This document shows, piece by piece, positions 18,252 through 28,364 of a DNA stretch of 64,000 bases. The notes below the pieces were generated by a model, which made no database searches, was not told the origin of the DNA, and worked only from the letters and a program-made list of their open reading frames with translations. Within the stretch, counting starts at the first letter, position 1. Every line of letters begins with the position of its first letter. A program made the position numbers and the translations under genes. This DNA comes from Salinimonas marina. Lineage in GTDB: Bacteria; Pseudomonadota; Gammaproteobacteria; Enterobacterales; Alteromonadaceae. The stretch is taken from the NCBI RefSeq assembly GCF_015644725.1, contig NZ_CP064795.1, positions 990,501-1,054,500 of the forward strand. Direction: 5' to 3'.

Positions 18252-19751
18252 ATGCAATACATTAACAGAATAATAGCCACAGTCCTGGCCATACTGATTT
18301 TTCATCCCTCCTTTGCGGCTGAAAGCAGTAAAAATGGATGGACCTACGAAGCAAAGATGCCAATGCATGTGGTATATCCTCGTCCAGATTGCGAAACCCG
18401 GGAAGTCGCGAGGCACCGTTGGGCGCATACGGATATGACATACCGTATCCCTATTGGTGTGCAGGGAGGGGCCTGGCCGTTTACCTATAAGTTGATTGAA
18501 GGGCCAGAGGGTGCAGTTATTGGGCAAACTGAAACGGAAGATAACTATGGTATTGTCTCATGGGATCCGGGAACAGCATCGCCTTCTGAGGTGACATTTC
18601 GCGTCAGGGTGAAAGACAAAGTAGGCAACAATACCGATATCACCTGGTCAGTGAGGGTAGATAACGACAAGTTCTTATTTATCCAGGATGGTTACGACGG
18701 GCCAAAGGTCGGAAGCATCAACCAACCTTTAGAAGATATCGCTGATTGGTACAAAGGTGATAGAGATAACGCAGATTATCACAACAGGATTGTGGTCTTT
18801 CGCGATGGAAATTATCAATTAATTGGCGGTGAAGATACGAAATTCAATGTCAGACTCAATGCTGATACCAAGACACCAAGCTTAATTGGGTTCCCTGGAG
18901 AAAAAGCTGTTATAGATGCCTCTAAAGCTAAGGTCTTAACTGAGAATGACCGGATGACAGATTTGTTTATAGCCGATCTTCATTGGAAAGATTCCAGACA
19001 GGATGTGAATAATGCTCACTTCTTCTGGGCAGTGGGTAATGTAACCCGAGCTACTTGGTGGAATAACAGCTTTTCCAATCATGGAATGGGCAAGAAAGGC
19101 AACGACAACCCTGCCGGTGTCTTTATTTCAGACCGAAGTCATCATAAGAAAAACATTTTGTATAAAGACAATAAGCATGATGGCTTTATGAATGGACGTG
19201 GAAATGGTTCATATGTAGATATCTACTACTCTAGCTATGTTTTAATCGAAGGTAATTATGCATCAAATAGTGATAATGCCTGCGGGTTCTGGGCCAAGGG
19301 GACAACCAGCTTTGTAACTATCAGAGACAATCATGCTTATGACAATATAGGCAGCGGCGGCATCTGTGTAGGTTATGGAAGAGAATCCCCTGAAATCCCC
19401 CATGACCATGAAATTGCCTGGAATAGAATTGTCATAAAAGAAGGTAATAAGCGTGGTACCGCGTTAAGATTCTCAGGTCAAAAATCTTGGGACGGAAAGC
19501 ACTACAACTCATACATCTATAGAAATACCTTTATTAATGGATCCGCTTGGGTTCGATTCGAAGGGAAAAATAAATATTTTGTCGATGGTAATGTTGTCGT
19601 AAATAATAATCCCCGTCATTGGGATACCAGGCTCATGAAAACTTATCAAAACAATATGACCGGAACGCAGTCTGACTATATTGTGGATAAGAATGGTGAT
19701 TTGACAGGATTTGCGAGGGAATCTAAAGGACAAGTAGGCTATCAGAGGTAA
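18252..19751 (+). CDS. Secreted parallel beta-helix protein, possible polysaccharide lyase or epimerase
   Basis: Signal peptide MQYINRIIATVLAILIFHPSFAAE with cleavage after FAA. Residues about 75-140 form an Ig/cadherin-like domain (SWDPGTASPSEVTFRVRVKD). The rest has the repeating pattern of a right-handed beta-helix, with turns such as NILYKDNKHDGFMNGRG, YVLIEGNYASNSDNACGFW and FVTIRDNHAYDNIGSGGI. Proteins like this in EPS clusters cut or epimerise the polymer in the periplasm. No catalytic set could be assigned. It ends the 14267-19751 operon before a strong bidirectional hairpin. Confidence 0.7.
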   Translation: MQYINRIIATVLAILIFHPSFAAESSKNGWTYEAKMPMHVVYPRPDCETREVARHRWAHTDMTYRIPIGVQGGAWPFTYKLIEGPEGAVIGQTETEDNYGIVSWDPGTASPSEVTFRVRVKDKVGNNTDITWSVRVDNDKFLFIQDGYDGPKVGSINQPLEDIADWYKGDRDNADYHNRIVVFRDGNYQLIGGEDTKFNVRLNADTKTPSLIGFPGEKAVIDASKAKVLTENDRMTDLFIADLHWKDSRQDVNNAHFFWAVGNVTRATWWNNSFSNHGMGKKGNDNPAGVFISDRSHHKKNILYKDNKHDGFMNGRGNGSYVDIYYSSYVLIEGNYASNSDNACGFWAKGTTSFVTIRDNHAYDNIGSGGICVGYGRESPEIPHDHEIAWNRIVIKEGNKRGTALRFSGQKSWDGKHYNSYIYRNTFINGSAWVRFEGKNKYFVDGNVVVNNNPRHWDTRLMKTYQNNMTGTQSDYIVDKNGDLTGFARESKGQVGYQR

Positions 19752-19766
19752 GTTTTCTAATGTTTT

Positions 19767-19802
19767 AAGCTGAAAATGATTGTTTTTATCTTTTTCAGCT
19801 TA
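19767..19802. terminator. Bidirectional terminator between convergent genes
   Basis: AAGCTGAAA at 19767 pairs with TTTTCAGCTT at the right arm over a T-rich loop. It lies between the beta-helix gene and the leftward sulfotransferase, where a shared terminator is expected. Confidence 0.6.
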
Positions 19803-19810
19803 TCCTAATT

Positions 19811-20767
19811 TCACTTCTCAAGTTCTTCGGAGGTTCTTTTAGAAAAGAAATATATTTTTGTTACGTTATTTTTTAGAGTTATGTGGCAACGAAATACAAT
19901 ATATCTGATAAAGTTCTTAAGGTTGTATTTCTGTCTGTTTTTAGGATAGTTTAGTCTGGATATAAAGTTACCACAGCCAAAAGTAAAGTTTTCAAGAAAG
20001 TCTTCCTCCAATTCTCTCCAGCGCTCAATTGGAGTTGTATTAGATTCTTTACCTATCCGCCCAAAAGCACTGTTGGATTGCTTTGGGTCTAATGCTTTTT
20101 CAATGTCAAAATATTCTTTTCGGGTATCTAAAAAATCAGAGATTCGCTCAACGTATATATTCGGTTTTTGTAGAAAGTCCTCATAGCGTAAAATGAATAC
20201 GTTCTTTTTGTTTTTTATACTAGTTTTATTCGTTAGCTTCCAACTCAACAAAGCATAGTGCATCTTGTCTGCTTTTGAATTGAAAGGTGGAGGTGGGTTT
20301 ACCCAGCCAAGTTTTTCCTGAGAAATCGTGACATCTCTTCCATCCCTTATCATCCATATAAACTTTGCGTTTGGATGCTCACTTAGTATTGAATGTATAT
20401 GTTTTACGTTAGCGGGAGTGCTATCTACAATAAACTTTTTATCAGCTTTATAAGCCATTTCCCGTAGGTATTCGATAAGTAAATTAGCATAGCTTTTTAC
20501 TCTATCAAGCAGTTTCTTAAATTCCTTTTCATTTAGATTTGATCTTTTAAATTGCCGAGACTCAAACCAGTCTTTTAAAAATAAGTCTTTATTTTTTTTT
20601 GAGTTGAATATATCTCCATACTTCTTACGGCAAACAGTCATAATTAGTGTTTCAGCTCGGTAGTCATAGAAATCCTGATTAGTAAATAATAATTTACCAA
20701 TCATAGTGGTACCTGACCTTGCAGAGCCGACGATGAATACGGGTTGAAATTCCTTCTTATCTTCCAT
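19811..20767 (-). CDS. Sulfotransferase family protein
   Basis: PVFIVGSARSGTTMIGKLLF is the PAPS phosphosulfate loop at the N-terminus and FIWMIRDGRDVTISQEKLGW the 3'-phosphate site; FILRYEDFLQKPNIYVERIS follows as in Sulfotransfer_3 proteins. 318 residues, no membrane segment, AT-rich relative to the surrounding core. It faces the acyltransferase operon-wise (31 bp apart). It would sulfate an EPS sugar in the cytoplasm or at the membrane. Confidence 0.85.
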   Translation of the reverse strand: MEDKKEFQPVFIVGSARSGTTMIGKLLFTNQDFYDYRAETLIMTVCRKKYGDIFNSKKNKDLFLKDWFESRQFKRSNLNEKEFKKLLDRVKSYANLLIEYLREMAYKADKKFIVDSTPANVKHIHSILSEHPNAKFIWMIRDGRDVTISQEKLGWVNPPPPFNSKADKMHYALLSWKLTNKTSIKNKKNVFILRYEDFLQKPNIYVERISDFLDTRKEYFDIEKALDPKQSNSAFGRIGKESNTTPIERWRELEEDFLENFTFGCGNFISRLNYPKNRQKYNLKNFIRYIVFRCHITLKNNVTKIYFFSKRTSEELEK

Positions 20768-20798
20768 AAACTTTCCAGTAGCTTAAAAATACAAGTTT

Positions 20799-21836
20799 TT
20801 AAATTTTTTCTCTCATGGTTATTCGAGCTCTATAAATCATGAAAGGTTTTTCAATAACCTTATAAGACAAAAACGCCAAGATTAACGTAGTAATAGACCC
20901 GGCTGTTAAACTAAATAAATAATTATCAAAAAATTTAAATCCCACTCCAAGCCCGATAGGGTGGTATAAATACATCGGGTAAGATATTTTTGCCAAACTA
21001 GTTATAAGGTGGCCGTTTACAAAATTGAATATTCTATATTCTGAGATTTTCATTATTGAGAGCATGGAGACAACAGCCAGTATGCCTTCAAGGCTATAAC
21101 CTATAGTATAGCGTAATTCAGGAATGTCCTGCATGCTATTTGACGCATATACTGATACCACTAGAAGTAGCGGCCAAATGTATACGGGGGCGGTGAGCTT
21201 ATTGTAAGGAAGTTTTTGTATATAAAAGGCGGCCAAGGAGCCTATCAATAATGAGTCTAGTCTTGTGTCCAAAGCATTGTAGAGCCAGGAAGTCTTGTGT
21301 TCTATATTTATTAATTCTGAGAAAATCAGAAATCTCCAGAACATACAGAGTGCAATAATTAGCAGAATGATAGGTATCGGTTTTCGAATTTTGAATGCAA
21401 GGTATATAAAAACTGGATAGACCAGGTAGAACTGTTCCATGGTTGACAACGTCCAGAGGTGTGCAACCATTCCAGAGCCATGACCAAATAACGCGTTATA
21501 GTAATTTACCGAGTGAAAAAGTGTAAATATTAGAAGGTTACTTTCCCAGCGTTCACCAAGGATAATAACGTCTAAAGTGTACGCTAATGCTATAAAGGCA
21601 TAGTAAGCTGGAGCGATTCTGAGGAAACGACTCCGCCAGAAGCGCTTTAAGTCTAAATTATTGGTGCCTTTATATTCGCGTATCAAAGTTTGTGTGATCA
21701 AAAACCCTGACAAAGCTAACAAAAAAGGGACCCCAACGCCTCTAAATAGCTCTAACCCAGAATGGCTAAGAATTATGAAATAAACGGCAAGTACTCGAAC
21801 TAGGTCCAGGCCTGGAAGTCGGTGAGATTGCGACAT
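20799..21836 (-). CDS. Acyltransferase family 3 membrane protein (OafA/YrhL-like)
   Basis: RLPGLDLVRVLAVYFIILSHS opens the family, with the conserved histidine after the first helix; RFWRSRFLRIAPAYYAF is the typical R-x10-R region and about ten helices follow. 345 residues is the usual length without a C-terminal SGNH domain. It would move acetyl or a similar group across the membrane onto EPS sugars. It lies directly upstream of the sulfotransferase, so the two decoration genes are probably co-transcribed. Confidence 0.85.
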   Translation of the reverse strand: MSQSHRLPGLDLVRVLAVYFIILSHSGLELFRGVGVPFLLALSGFLITQTLIREYKGTNNLDLKRFWRSRFLRIAPAYYAFIALAYTLDVIILGERWESNLLIFTLFHSVNYYNALFGHGSGMVAHLWTLSTMEQFYLVYPVFIYLAFKIRKPIPIILLIIALCMFWRFLIFSELINIEHKTSWLYNALDTRLDSLLIGSLAAFYIQKLPYNKLTAPVYIWPLLLVVSVYASNSMQDIPELRYTIGYSLEGILAVVSMLSIMKISEYRIFNFVNGHLITSLAKISYPMYLYHPIGLGVGFKFFDNYLFSLTAGSITTLILAFLSYKVIEKPFMIYRARITMREKI

Positions 21837-22016
21837 ACTTACTTATCTCTGAGTTTGTTAGTCGGTACGTTATAAGGATTTTTCTTTATTTGCTAGGGCC
21901 TGTAGCTTTAATATCGACCAGAGCGTACCTAAGTGAATGAGAGGGAATAGTACACAGGCTAACAAAAGTTGTTTTAGATTTATACACGAAAATAGTTAGG
22001 TGCGGATTCAACCTGG

Positions 22017-23031
22017 AAGTGCACCATTCACTAAATTTACCCATGTCTCTGGCTATTTAAACCCGAGGCTTTTCCAAGGGCTTGAATTCAGGACATGCTC
22101 AGCCTCAGCAATCTGCTTGGCGGGCACCGTTCGTAAGTCTATACTTTTCGGATGCACTGCCTCAGCAGCCCGTGAAGTTTCGTTTAACCCTCGCGCCCAA
22201 GCGGAATATGGTTTAGCGCAATACACATCCGCTTTCAGCTTTTTCGCAACCACGTCGTGGCCACAGAAATGGTTTCAGTTATCCGCCTTTATTGTGCGGG
22301 CATGACCGCGGTGGCGCCATAACATCCCAACCATCGCCTGCACAACATCTTCGGCATTTTTAGCAGGCATTTTTCGTGTCAGATAAAGTTTAAAAGTTTA
22401 TTTTGCGCTCATCTAGACTAACGATGGCAGCCGTACCGTTCTTGCCTAATATGCTATCGGCTTCCCCGCCACCAAACCGCTTTTTCTCATTAATAATGGC
22501 TGGGCTGCGTTAAATTCCAACTCGGATCGGAAAAATGATGCGCTTCGCACAGCTGCCTTTGCGGTATTTTCGACGACTATGTCGCAACTGTTTATGCACC
22601 TTGCCACCACACAACTTATCGCCCTGTATATAGCCATAAATCCATTCTTGGTTGACGCAATGCCTTATGGGTTTAACTACACCAGCATTTTCCTCAGAAC
22701 TCCCTTGGCTCAACCCGAATTTAACGAACGCGCTAGTCAGCACTGATACACAATTTTTTGCTGCCCGACATCGTCGTTTAGCTGTCTAAGCGTGAGAGGC
22801 TTTAGGCAGATAGTGATTGTCATTTATTCTATTACGCTGGACTTCTCGGCTAATGTCGCTGTGACTAACCTTCAGCCTCTTTCCAACCGCCCGATAGTTG
22901 AAACCCTCGCGTAAGTTGGCTTCGAGCAACTGCTTGTAACTAATGGTAATACTCTTCTTTACTGGCGATTACAGAGTGCCCCCAACAGGCTGTTCATCTC
23001 TTCTCACCGTTTAACCATGAGTGGTGCACTT
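22017..23031 (-). mobile_element. Decayed IS30-family insertion sequence
   Basis: Inverted ends match at 13 of 15 bases: AAGTGCACCATTCAC at 22017-22031 and the complement at 23017-23031. On the minus strand, remnants of an IS30 transposase can be followed: KQLLEANLREGFNYRAVGKR (HTH), VNQEWIYGYIQGDKLCGGK then KQLRHSRRKYRKGS, and near the end VYCAKPYSAWARGLNE with LNSSPWKSLGFK. Frames are broken several times, so it is inactive. Confidence 0.8.
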
Positions 23032-23089
23032 ATTATCTGAATTCAAGATGCAATATCGATAGATTTATAAAGTAAGGAATCTTTTTGCT

Positions 23090-23995
23090 TTATAAATAAT
23101 TAAATCTATGCAGATTTTTTTTCATAACTTTACTAATGGCGGATATTGTATTTTCAGAGAGTTCCTGTTTCCACGAGAGATCTTCAACAATATCAAAGTT
23201 AAAGTCTTTTCTCATACGATTTCCTAGTATATGAGAAGTTGAGTTGTCTTCCTCGAATTTTTTTGAGGAAGATAGTTTTAAGAATTTTGAAATTTCTAAA
23301 CCGACACGGTGTTTATTGTTGCACAAATCCTCATACCGTATGGTTAGGGTATTAACATTACTAAATTTATTGGCGAGATTGTCTACAAGTTGAATGTAAT
23401 CATTCCATTCCTGCGCTGCAAAATTTAGATCTTTTTCGGTCAGTTTTCTGTTTTTCTTATAGGAATTGCAAAAAGCTCTTCCATCTCTTACTAGGTGGAT
23501 TAAATTTAATTTTTCATTTCTGAAATGGTTAGCGAAGATTTGAGTCCTTCTTATTGATTTTGTTCCATCAACATATACGTTAGCGTCACTGTAGTTTAAG
23601 GCATTTTCCATGAAATTAAATTGATAATTTATGTAACTATTTAATCTATTTTTGATGTTTGTGTGAGTAATAATTTTACGACGTAGAAATGATTCCAGCA
23701 ATGGAGAGGAAAGATAACGATTTACTAATATATTATTATGTAGTCTAGGTTTCACCACCGCATTGTTATAGTCCCAATTTCTAGGAAACGTTTCATCTTC
23801 TTTTATATATATAGTGTTTTTGTAGAAGTCACAAGTGTCAATATATGCTCCGCAAGAGCAAATATTACGCCGTTTGTCTTTATCACGTAGTGGAAAAGTT
23901 TCGCCGTTACATATAATCTCTGGATGAGAATCTAAAAAAAAGGCGAAAAGTGTAGCGCCAGAATACCAGTTGGATAATAGCATAGTAGGAATCAT
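23090..23995 (-). CDS. Sulfotransferase-like protein, AT-rich
   Basis: 301 residues. LLSNWYSGATLFAFFLDSHPEIICNGETFP is a modified phosphosulfate-binding loop (the usual RSGTT is WYSGAT), LIHLVRDGRAFCNSYKK is the 3'-phosphate site and TIRYEDLCNNKHRVGLEIS follows. The motif NICSCGAYIDTC near residue 45 is a Cys cluster seen in some members. Its base composition is clearly lower in GC than the glycosyltransferase genes, and it adjoins the IS30 remnant, so it looks transferred. It is the third sulfotransferase of the locus. Confidence 0.75.
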   Translation of the reverse strand: MIPTMLLSNWYSGATLFAFFLDSHPEIICNGETFPLRDKDKRRNICSCGAYIDTCDFYKNTIYIKEDETFPRNWDYNNAVVKPRLHNNILVNRYLSSPLLESFLRRKIITHTNIKNRLNSYINYQFNFMENALNYSDANVYVDGTKSIRRTQIFANHFRNEKLNLIHLVRDGRAFCNSYKKNRKLTEKDLNFAAQEWNDYIQLVDNLANKFSNVNTLTIRYEDLCNNKHRVGLEISKFLKLSSSKKFEEDNSTSHILGNRMRKDFNFDIVEDLSWKQELSENTISAISKVMKKNLHRFNYL

Positions 23996-24318
23996 CGAAT
24001 ATCCCTTTTTGACGATTGAAATTAAGTTATATCAAAAAAAGGCGTTCGAGTGAATAAAACTTGAAGAAAATGTAGGTTTTAGACATTTTTTTGTCTATAT
24101 CAATCAATAAATTCGATTTTATAGTTTTGGGGGCAAGTCGAGATCGATTTAAAGAATATTATCAAAAAGAACGAAAGTTATGGCGATATTTCTTAAGGTA
24201 TCCGCGGGGATCCCGATTTCCTTTTTATCATTTCTCATACTTTGATTAAGTGGTATTAGAAAATTTGCAATAAAATTTAGGGGGCCGTAACCAAAAATCT
24301 GGTCACGGCTTAGTAAAG
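23996..24318. other. Gene-free AT-rich gap
   Basis: The 323 bp before the PrsT gene's 3' end hold only AT-rich sequence and the hairpin at 24284-24309. No other feature was seen. Confidence 0.6.
24284..24309 (-). terminator. Terminator of the PrsT gene
   Basis: Read on the minus strand, GCCGTGACC pairs with GGTTACGGC across AGATTTTT, 10 bp after the stop codon; a CCCCC then AAATTTT follows. The stem is strong though the T run is short. Confidence 0.6.
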
Positions 24319-26904
24319 CTACATCTTCGCTTCTATCTCTTTCTTAGTATTCAATAGCGCTTTCTGATTGGGCTTAAGCTCCAGCGCCTTCTTAATCCAG
24401 GTGTACGCATCGTCTTGCTGGCCTTGTTGATTTAATAACCAGGAGAGGTTATTCATCGCTTGCCAGTTTTTAGGGTTTGCCTCTACCACCATACGATATT
24501 GCTTGATAGATTCAGCTTGTTTATCTGCCCGAGCCAGTTCGCTTGCATACATTTCACGGGTGCTTCCGGAATCAGAGTTTTCAGCTAAATACTCTTCCAG
24601 CAGGTCAAACCCTTGCTGCTGCTGACCTTGCTTTTTAAGCCCCTGATAGAGGGCCTGTACAGTGCGACTATTGGGTGAAGCTTCATAAGCACTACGTAAA
24701 CTTGCAGTGGCATTACCGGTGTCGTTATTCGCCAGCGCGACCTTGCCTTTTATTAACTGGGCGGCGGGCGTTTGTGCCTGCTGGTCGCTTAACTTATCCA
24801 GTAGCGTTTGCGCTTGACCAGGCTGCTTTTTAGTCAGGTAAATATCGGCGGCCAGTAATATGGCACGGTCGCTTACCGGAGTGTCATTATTTAAAAGCGG
24901 CTGTAGGGTGCGAAGCGCCGTATCGTTAGCGCCTTGCATTGTCTGGGTCCGCGCCAGCATGTAATGGACTGCCGGGGTCGACATTTCACTTTCAATCAGT
25001 TTATTTAACCGATATTCCGCTTTTTCATATTGCTGGGTTTGTAAAAATGAGCGCGCCAGTAAAAACTCAGCCTTTGGCTTGGTTTGAGGCGGAAAGTTTG
25101 CATTTTTACCAATCTCAATGGCTTCTTCAAAATCCCCGGTAAGTACATATGTATACATTTTAGTGTATTGCTGGACGTCTTCAGCAGTGGTTACCTGTTG
25201 TACCAGGTCGTCGGTTTTACCTTGGGGATCTTCACTATTCTGTGCTGCCAGAAATGCGCCTTTTAATGCCTGTTCATCGTTGGGCGCCTTTTGAAGTACA
25301 TCAGCAAACAGGGTATAGGCCTGGTCAAACTGTTGCTGTTCCATGGTGCGCACTGCTTCATGGTTTAACGCAGCAATATTGTCTTTATCGAGCTGTCTGA
25401 CCTTTTGATAGATCTCGTCAAGGGCGTCATAATTGCCCTGGTATTTTTCAAACTCGGCAGCAATCAAATAATTAGCAACATTGTCAGGCTCTTCAGACTG
25501 CCATTGCTGTAATTGAGCCCTGGCCGCTTCTTCACCTTCTTCGTTGGCTTTAAGGGTCAGCAAGATCAGCTTGGCCTGTTTGGTGTTGCCTTCTGCTTCC
25601 TGGGTCAAAATGCGGTTGGAAGATTCACGAACCATCTCCAGACCCGACTGGTCACCTGAAATCAGCTTAAATAAGCCGACTTCCTGGCGCTGTTGTTCGG
25701 TTTTGATATTATTGCCATCCAACTGCGACAATATTTGGTTGGCGCCTTTGGAAAAACCGTCACGAATCAGGCTCATGCTGGTAATCACCGACAGCTCGGC
25801 ATTGTCGTTTACCATTTCAGGGCTGCGATTGAAAATTTCCAGCGCATCGCTGCTGGCACCGGTTTCCAGCTTGGCCGCTATGTACAGTTGCTTGGCCGGG
25901 TGATTGGCGGGAACCCGGGTGACAATGTGTTCCAGATTCGCAATCGCCTGCTCGTAGTTTTGTAATTTGAAGTGCGCCATGCCGGCTATATACGAGGTAA
26001 GGGGGCTTTGCATACCGGCGTTTTGCGCTTTCTCGATATGGTTTGAGGCTTTTTCAAAGTCTTCTTTAGCTAAGGCGACAATGGCGGCCAGTTGATTAGC
26101 CATGGCCTGATTCGGAAAACGCCCCAAAATCTCATTGATATACTGGGTGGCTTCATCGAAGCGTTTCAGTCGAATAAGAGATTCAGCGATATTGAAGTTC
26201 AGCCGCAAAAAAGCAGGCTTATCTTCCAGCAGCTGTTGAAAATTCGTCAGAGCAGATTCCGTTGCTCCCATACCATACTGAATTTCTGCAATTAACGTGC
26301 GGGTCACCCAGTCGGTAGACTGCTTATTTTCAACCTCAGCCAAGGCGGCTTCGTCGGCGGTATCCGGGTTTACGACAAATTGATCGACCAGGCTTAGCAA
26401 GTTTGCATCCCGCTCACTCAACTGAGACTTTTCCAGCCCATCGATAATTGTCTGAGCTTCTTGTTTGTCGGCCTGGCGACCCAATACCAATGCTTCAATA
26501 ATCTGCACAAAAGCGGAAGGCTGAAAACCTTCACGACTTTCCAGTTGCTCAATGGTTTGCAACGTGGCGTCATTATTGGCGTAGGCATAGGTGGCGCTGA
26601 TATAACTGTCAGCAAATTTTACAGGTTCCGCCCCCGCCTCCATCGCCTTATCAAAGGAGCTCACAGCATTTTCCATGCTCCCCATCTTGTAATAAGCCTG
26701 AGCTAACAACAACCGGGCTTCTGCATTGTCAGGCGACGCCTGAATGGTCTGTTTGAGCTCAATTAACGCTTGCTGATATTCATTGTTTTCAATAGAAGTG
26801 CGCGCCTGCGACAACTGTTCTTCAATAGACTGTTCGGCACAGCCTGTCATAATGGCCAGAGGCAGGGCAGCAATAAGCAATTTCTTGGTAAATATTCGTT
26901 TCAT
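24319..26904 (-). CDS. prsT: PEP-CTERM-system TPR-repeat lipoprotein PrsT
   Basis: Start at ATG 26904 (MKRIFTKKLLIAALPLAIMTGC), giving an 861-residue protein with a lipoprotein signal ending in MTGC. The rest is tetratricopeptide repeats throughout (for example ALIELKQTIQASPDNAEARLLLAQAYYKMG and YRMVVEANPKNWQAMNNLSWLLNQQGQ). Length, lipobox and location beside PEP-CTERM genes match the PrsT family, the TPR lipoprotein of exosortase loci. It is probably tethered to the outer or inner membrane and scaffolds EPS or PEP-CTERM protein export. A single-gene unit with its own terminator. Confidence 0.9.
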   Translation of the reverse strand: MKRIFTKKLLIAALPLAIMTGCAEQSIEEQLSQARTSIENNEYQQALIELKQTIQASPDNAEARLLLAQAYYKMGSMENAVSSFDKAMEAGAEPVKFADSYISATYAYANNDATLQTIEQLESREGFQPSAFVQIIEALVLGRQADKQEAQTIIDGLEKSQLSERDANLLSLVDQFVVNPDTADEAALAEVENKQSTDWVTRTLIAEIQYGMGATESALTNFQQLLEDKPAFLRLNFNIAESLIRLKRFDEATQYINEILGRFPNQAMANQLAAIVALAKEDFEKASNHIEKAQNAGMQSPLTSYIAGMAHFKLQNYEQAIANLEHIVTRVPANHPAKQLYIAAKLETGASSDALEIFNRSPEMVNDNAELSVITSMSLIRDGFSKGANQILSQLDGNNIKTEQQRQEVGLFKLISGDQSGLEMVRESSNRILTQEAEGNTKQAKLILLTLKANEEGEEAARAQLQQWQSEEPDNVANYLIAAEFEKYQGNYDALDEIYQKVRQLDKDNIAALNHEAVRTMEQQQFDQAYTLFADVLQKAPNDEQALKGAFLAAQNSEDPQGKTDDLVQQVTTAEDVQQYTKMYTYVLTGDFEEAIEIGKNANFPPQTKPKAEFLLARSFLQTQQYEKAEYRLNKLIESEMSTPAVHYMLARTQTMQGANDTALRTLQPLLNNDTPVSDRAILLAADIYLTKKQPGQAQTLLDKLSDQQAQTPAAQLIKGKVALANNDTGNATASLRSAYEASPNSRTVQALYQGLKKQGQQQQGFDLLEEYLAENSDSGSTREMYASELARADKQAESIKQYRMVVEANPKNWQAMNNLSWLLNQQGQQDDAYTWIKKALELKPNQKALLNTKKEIEAKM

Positions 26905-27166
26905 AATTTTGCAGTTCAAACTAGTTGGTATGTTCACAGTAAGCAATCTGAAGGTAAAGTCAAAGGCTATACGCTCACTTTGAAGTATTGATCAGTATAA
27001 AAGCTTCGTAGCTTACCATTAGTTGCGATGAAAACGGTATGGAAGGTATTGCCATTGAAGGTCTATGGCTTTGTCCTGCAGAGTGAAGTCGTTCAATTAG
27101 TTAATTAACGTGCTTCGTTGGGCGCACCTATTGTATATTGTCTTTTTTCATTAAGGAGCGAAGTTT

Positions 27167-28273
27167 TTGCAAGCTTCTACACCCACTAGAATACACGGCC
27201 TGGATACAGCGAGAGCTTTTCTAATGGCTCTAGGCGCCTTTTATCACGCTGCGCTAATCTATAGTGAAAACAGAGCTTGGCGGGTAGCATCTTCAGAAAA
27301 TTCTGGCCTGTTAAAGTTCATTGCCACGACAATACATGAATTCAGAATGGAAGCTTTTTTCCTGGTATCAGGTTTTTTCTTTGTGCTCTTATTCGACAAG
27401 ATGCAAAGAGGATTTCTTGGAGAAAGACTTCAACGAGTCGTGATTCCCTTGATCGCTTTTGGGCTGACTCTTAATGTTTTGATGAACTATTTCAGTGAAA
27501 ACATAAACATAGACTGGAATGTTGTCAGCTATTTCTTAACAGGACACTGGCTAGGACATTTGTGGTTTTTAGGTAATCTTTCGGTCTATTTCGTTGTATT
27601 CTATGCTTTTCTTAAAGCATTCTCGATACCGAACAATATTGAAAAGAAACTAATCATAGTTAGTTTTTTTCTTGTTACCCCTATAGTCTCATTGCTTCTG
27701 GCATCGCCAGTATCGGATTTTTACCCTAAACAATTACTTTTCATTACTGTAGCCAAACTGGCTTTACATGCCCCATACTTTTTTATGGGTATGATTATGT
27801 ATCGAAACAAAGAAATTTTTCTTTCTTTATTTTCGAAGAAAGGCATTGGTATAGCAGTTTTAGCTGTACTTGCCATCAAGTTGGTAAAACGTGAACTGGC
27901 GCTTTCCGGGGTTGAGTATAATATCACTTCACTGTTTGATGAGTTCAGTAAGCCTTTCTTAATATATATAGTGTTGGGTATTTTTATGGTCTTTATGAAT
28001 AAAAGCAATAAAGCCATTAAATCGATGTCTGACGCCAGCTATACCATCTATTTGCTACATCAGCCTATAATAGTATTGCTTTATAGCTGGCTTATGTATA
28101 TGAATATTAACCTGTATATATATACCGAGTATGCTGTGTTAGTTAGTGTAAGCCTATTTCTACCGTATGTTATTCATACATATATCGTGAATAACTTCAG
28201 CTTTGCGCGTTTGCTGTTTAATGGCGTAATTCCTAAAAGCGCCCACTACAAACGTAAACTTGGTGCAATTTGA
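27167..28273 (+). CDS. Acyltransferase 3 membrane protein (OpgC/MdoC-like)
   Basis: TTG start at 27167, well supported by AAGGAG at 27153-27158 eight bases upstream. RIHGLDTARAFLMALGAFYHAALIY is the OpgC-type first helix with its histidine; GHLWFLGNLSVYFVVF and SDASYTIYLLHQPIIVLLYSW are later conserved segments. About ten helices, 368 residues. It would transfer acyl or succinyl groups to periplasmic glycan or EPS. It is divergent from PrsT across 260 bp. Confidence 0.85.
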   Translation: MQASTPTRIHGLDTARAFLMALGAFYHAALIYSENRAWRVASSENSGLLKFIATTIHEFRMEAFFLVSGFFFVLLFDKMQRGFLGERLQRVVIPLIAFGLTLNVLMNYFSENINIDWNVVSYFLTGHWLGHLWFLGNLSVYFVVFYAFLKAFSIPNNIEKKLIIVSFFLVTPIVSLLLASPVSDFYPKQLLFITVAKLALHAPYFFMGMIMYRNKEIFLSLFSKKGIGIAVLAVLAIKLVKRELALSGVEYNITSLFDEFSKPFLIYIVLGIFMVFMNKSNKAIKSMSDASYTIYLLHQPIIVLLYSWLMYMNINLYIYTEYAVLVSVSLFLPYVIHTYIVNNFSFARLLFNGVIPKSAHYKRKLGAI

Positions 28274-28364
28274 TGTACACAGGTTTCTTGCTTAAACCGA
28301 GTTGAAGCAGACTACAGCGTTACGTTCGGCGACTGGTCTTGGGATAAGTTAGCTCATATTTCGC

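Noticed and set aside
22017..23031. Active IS30 element
   Set aside because: Ends are conserved but the transposase frame is broken in several places, not by a single base.
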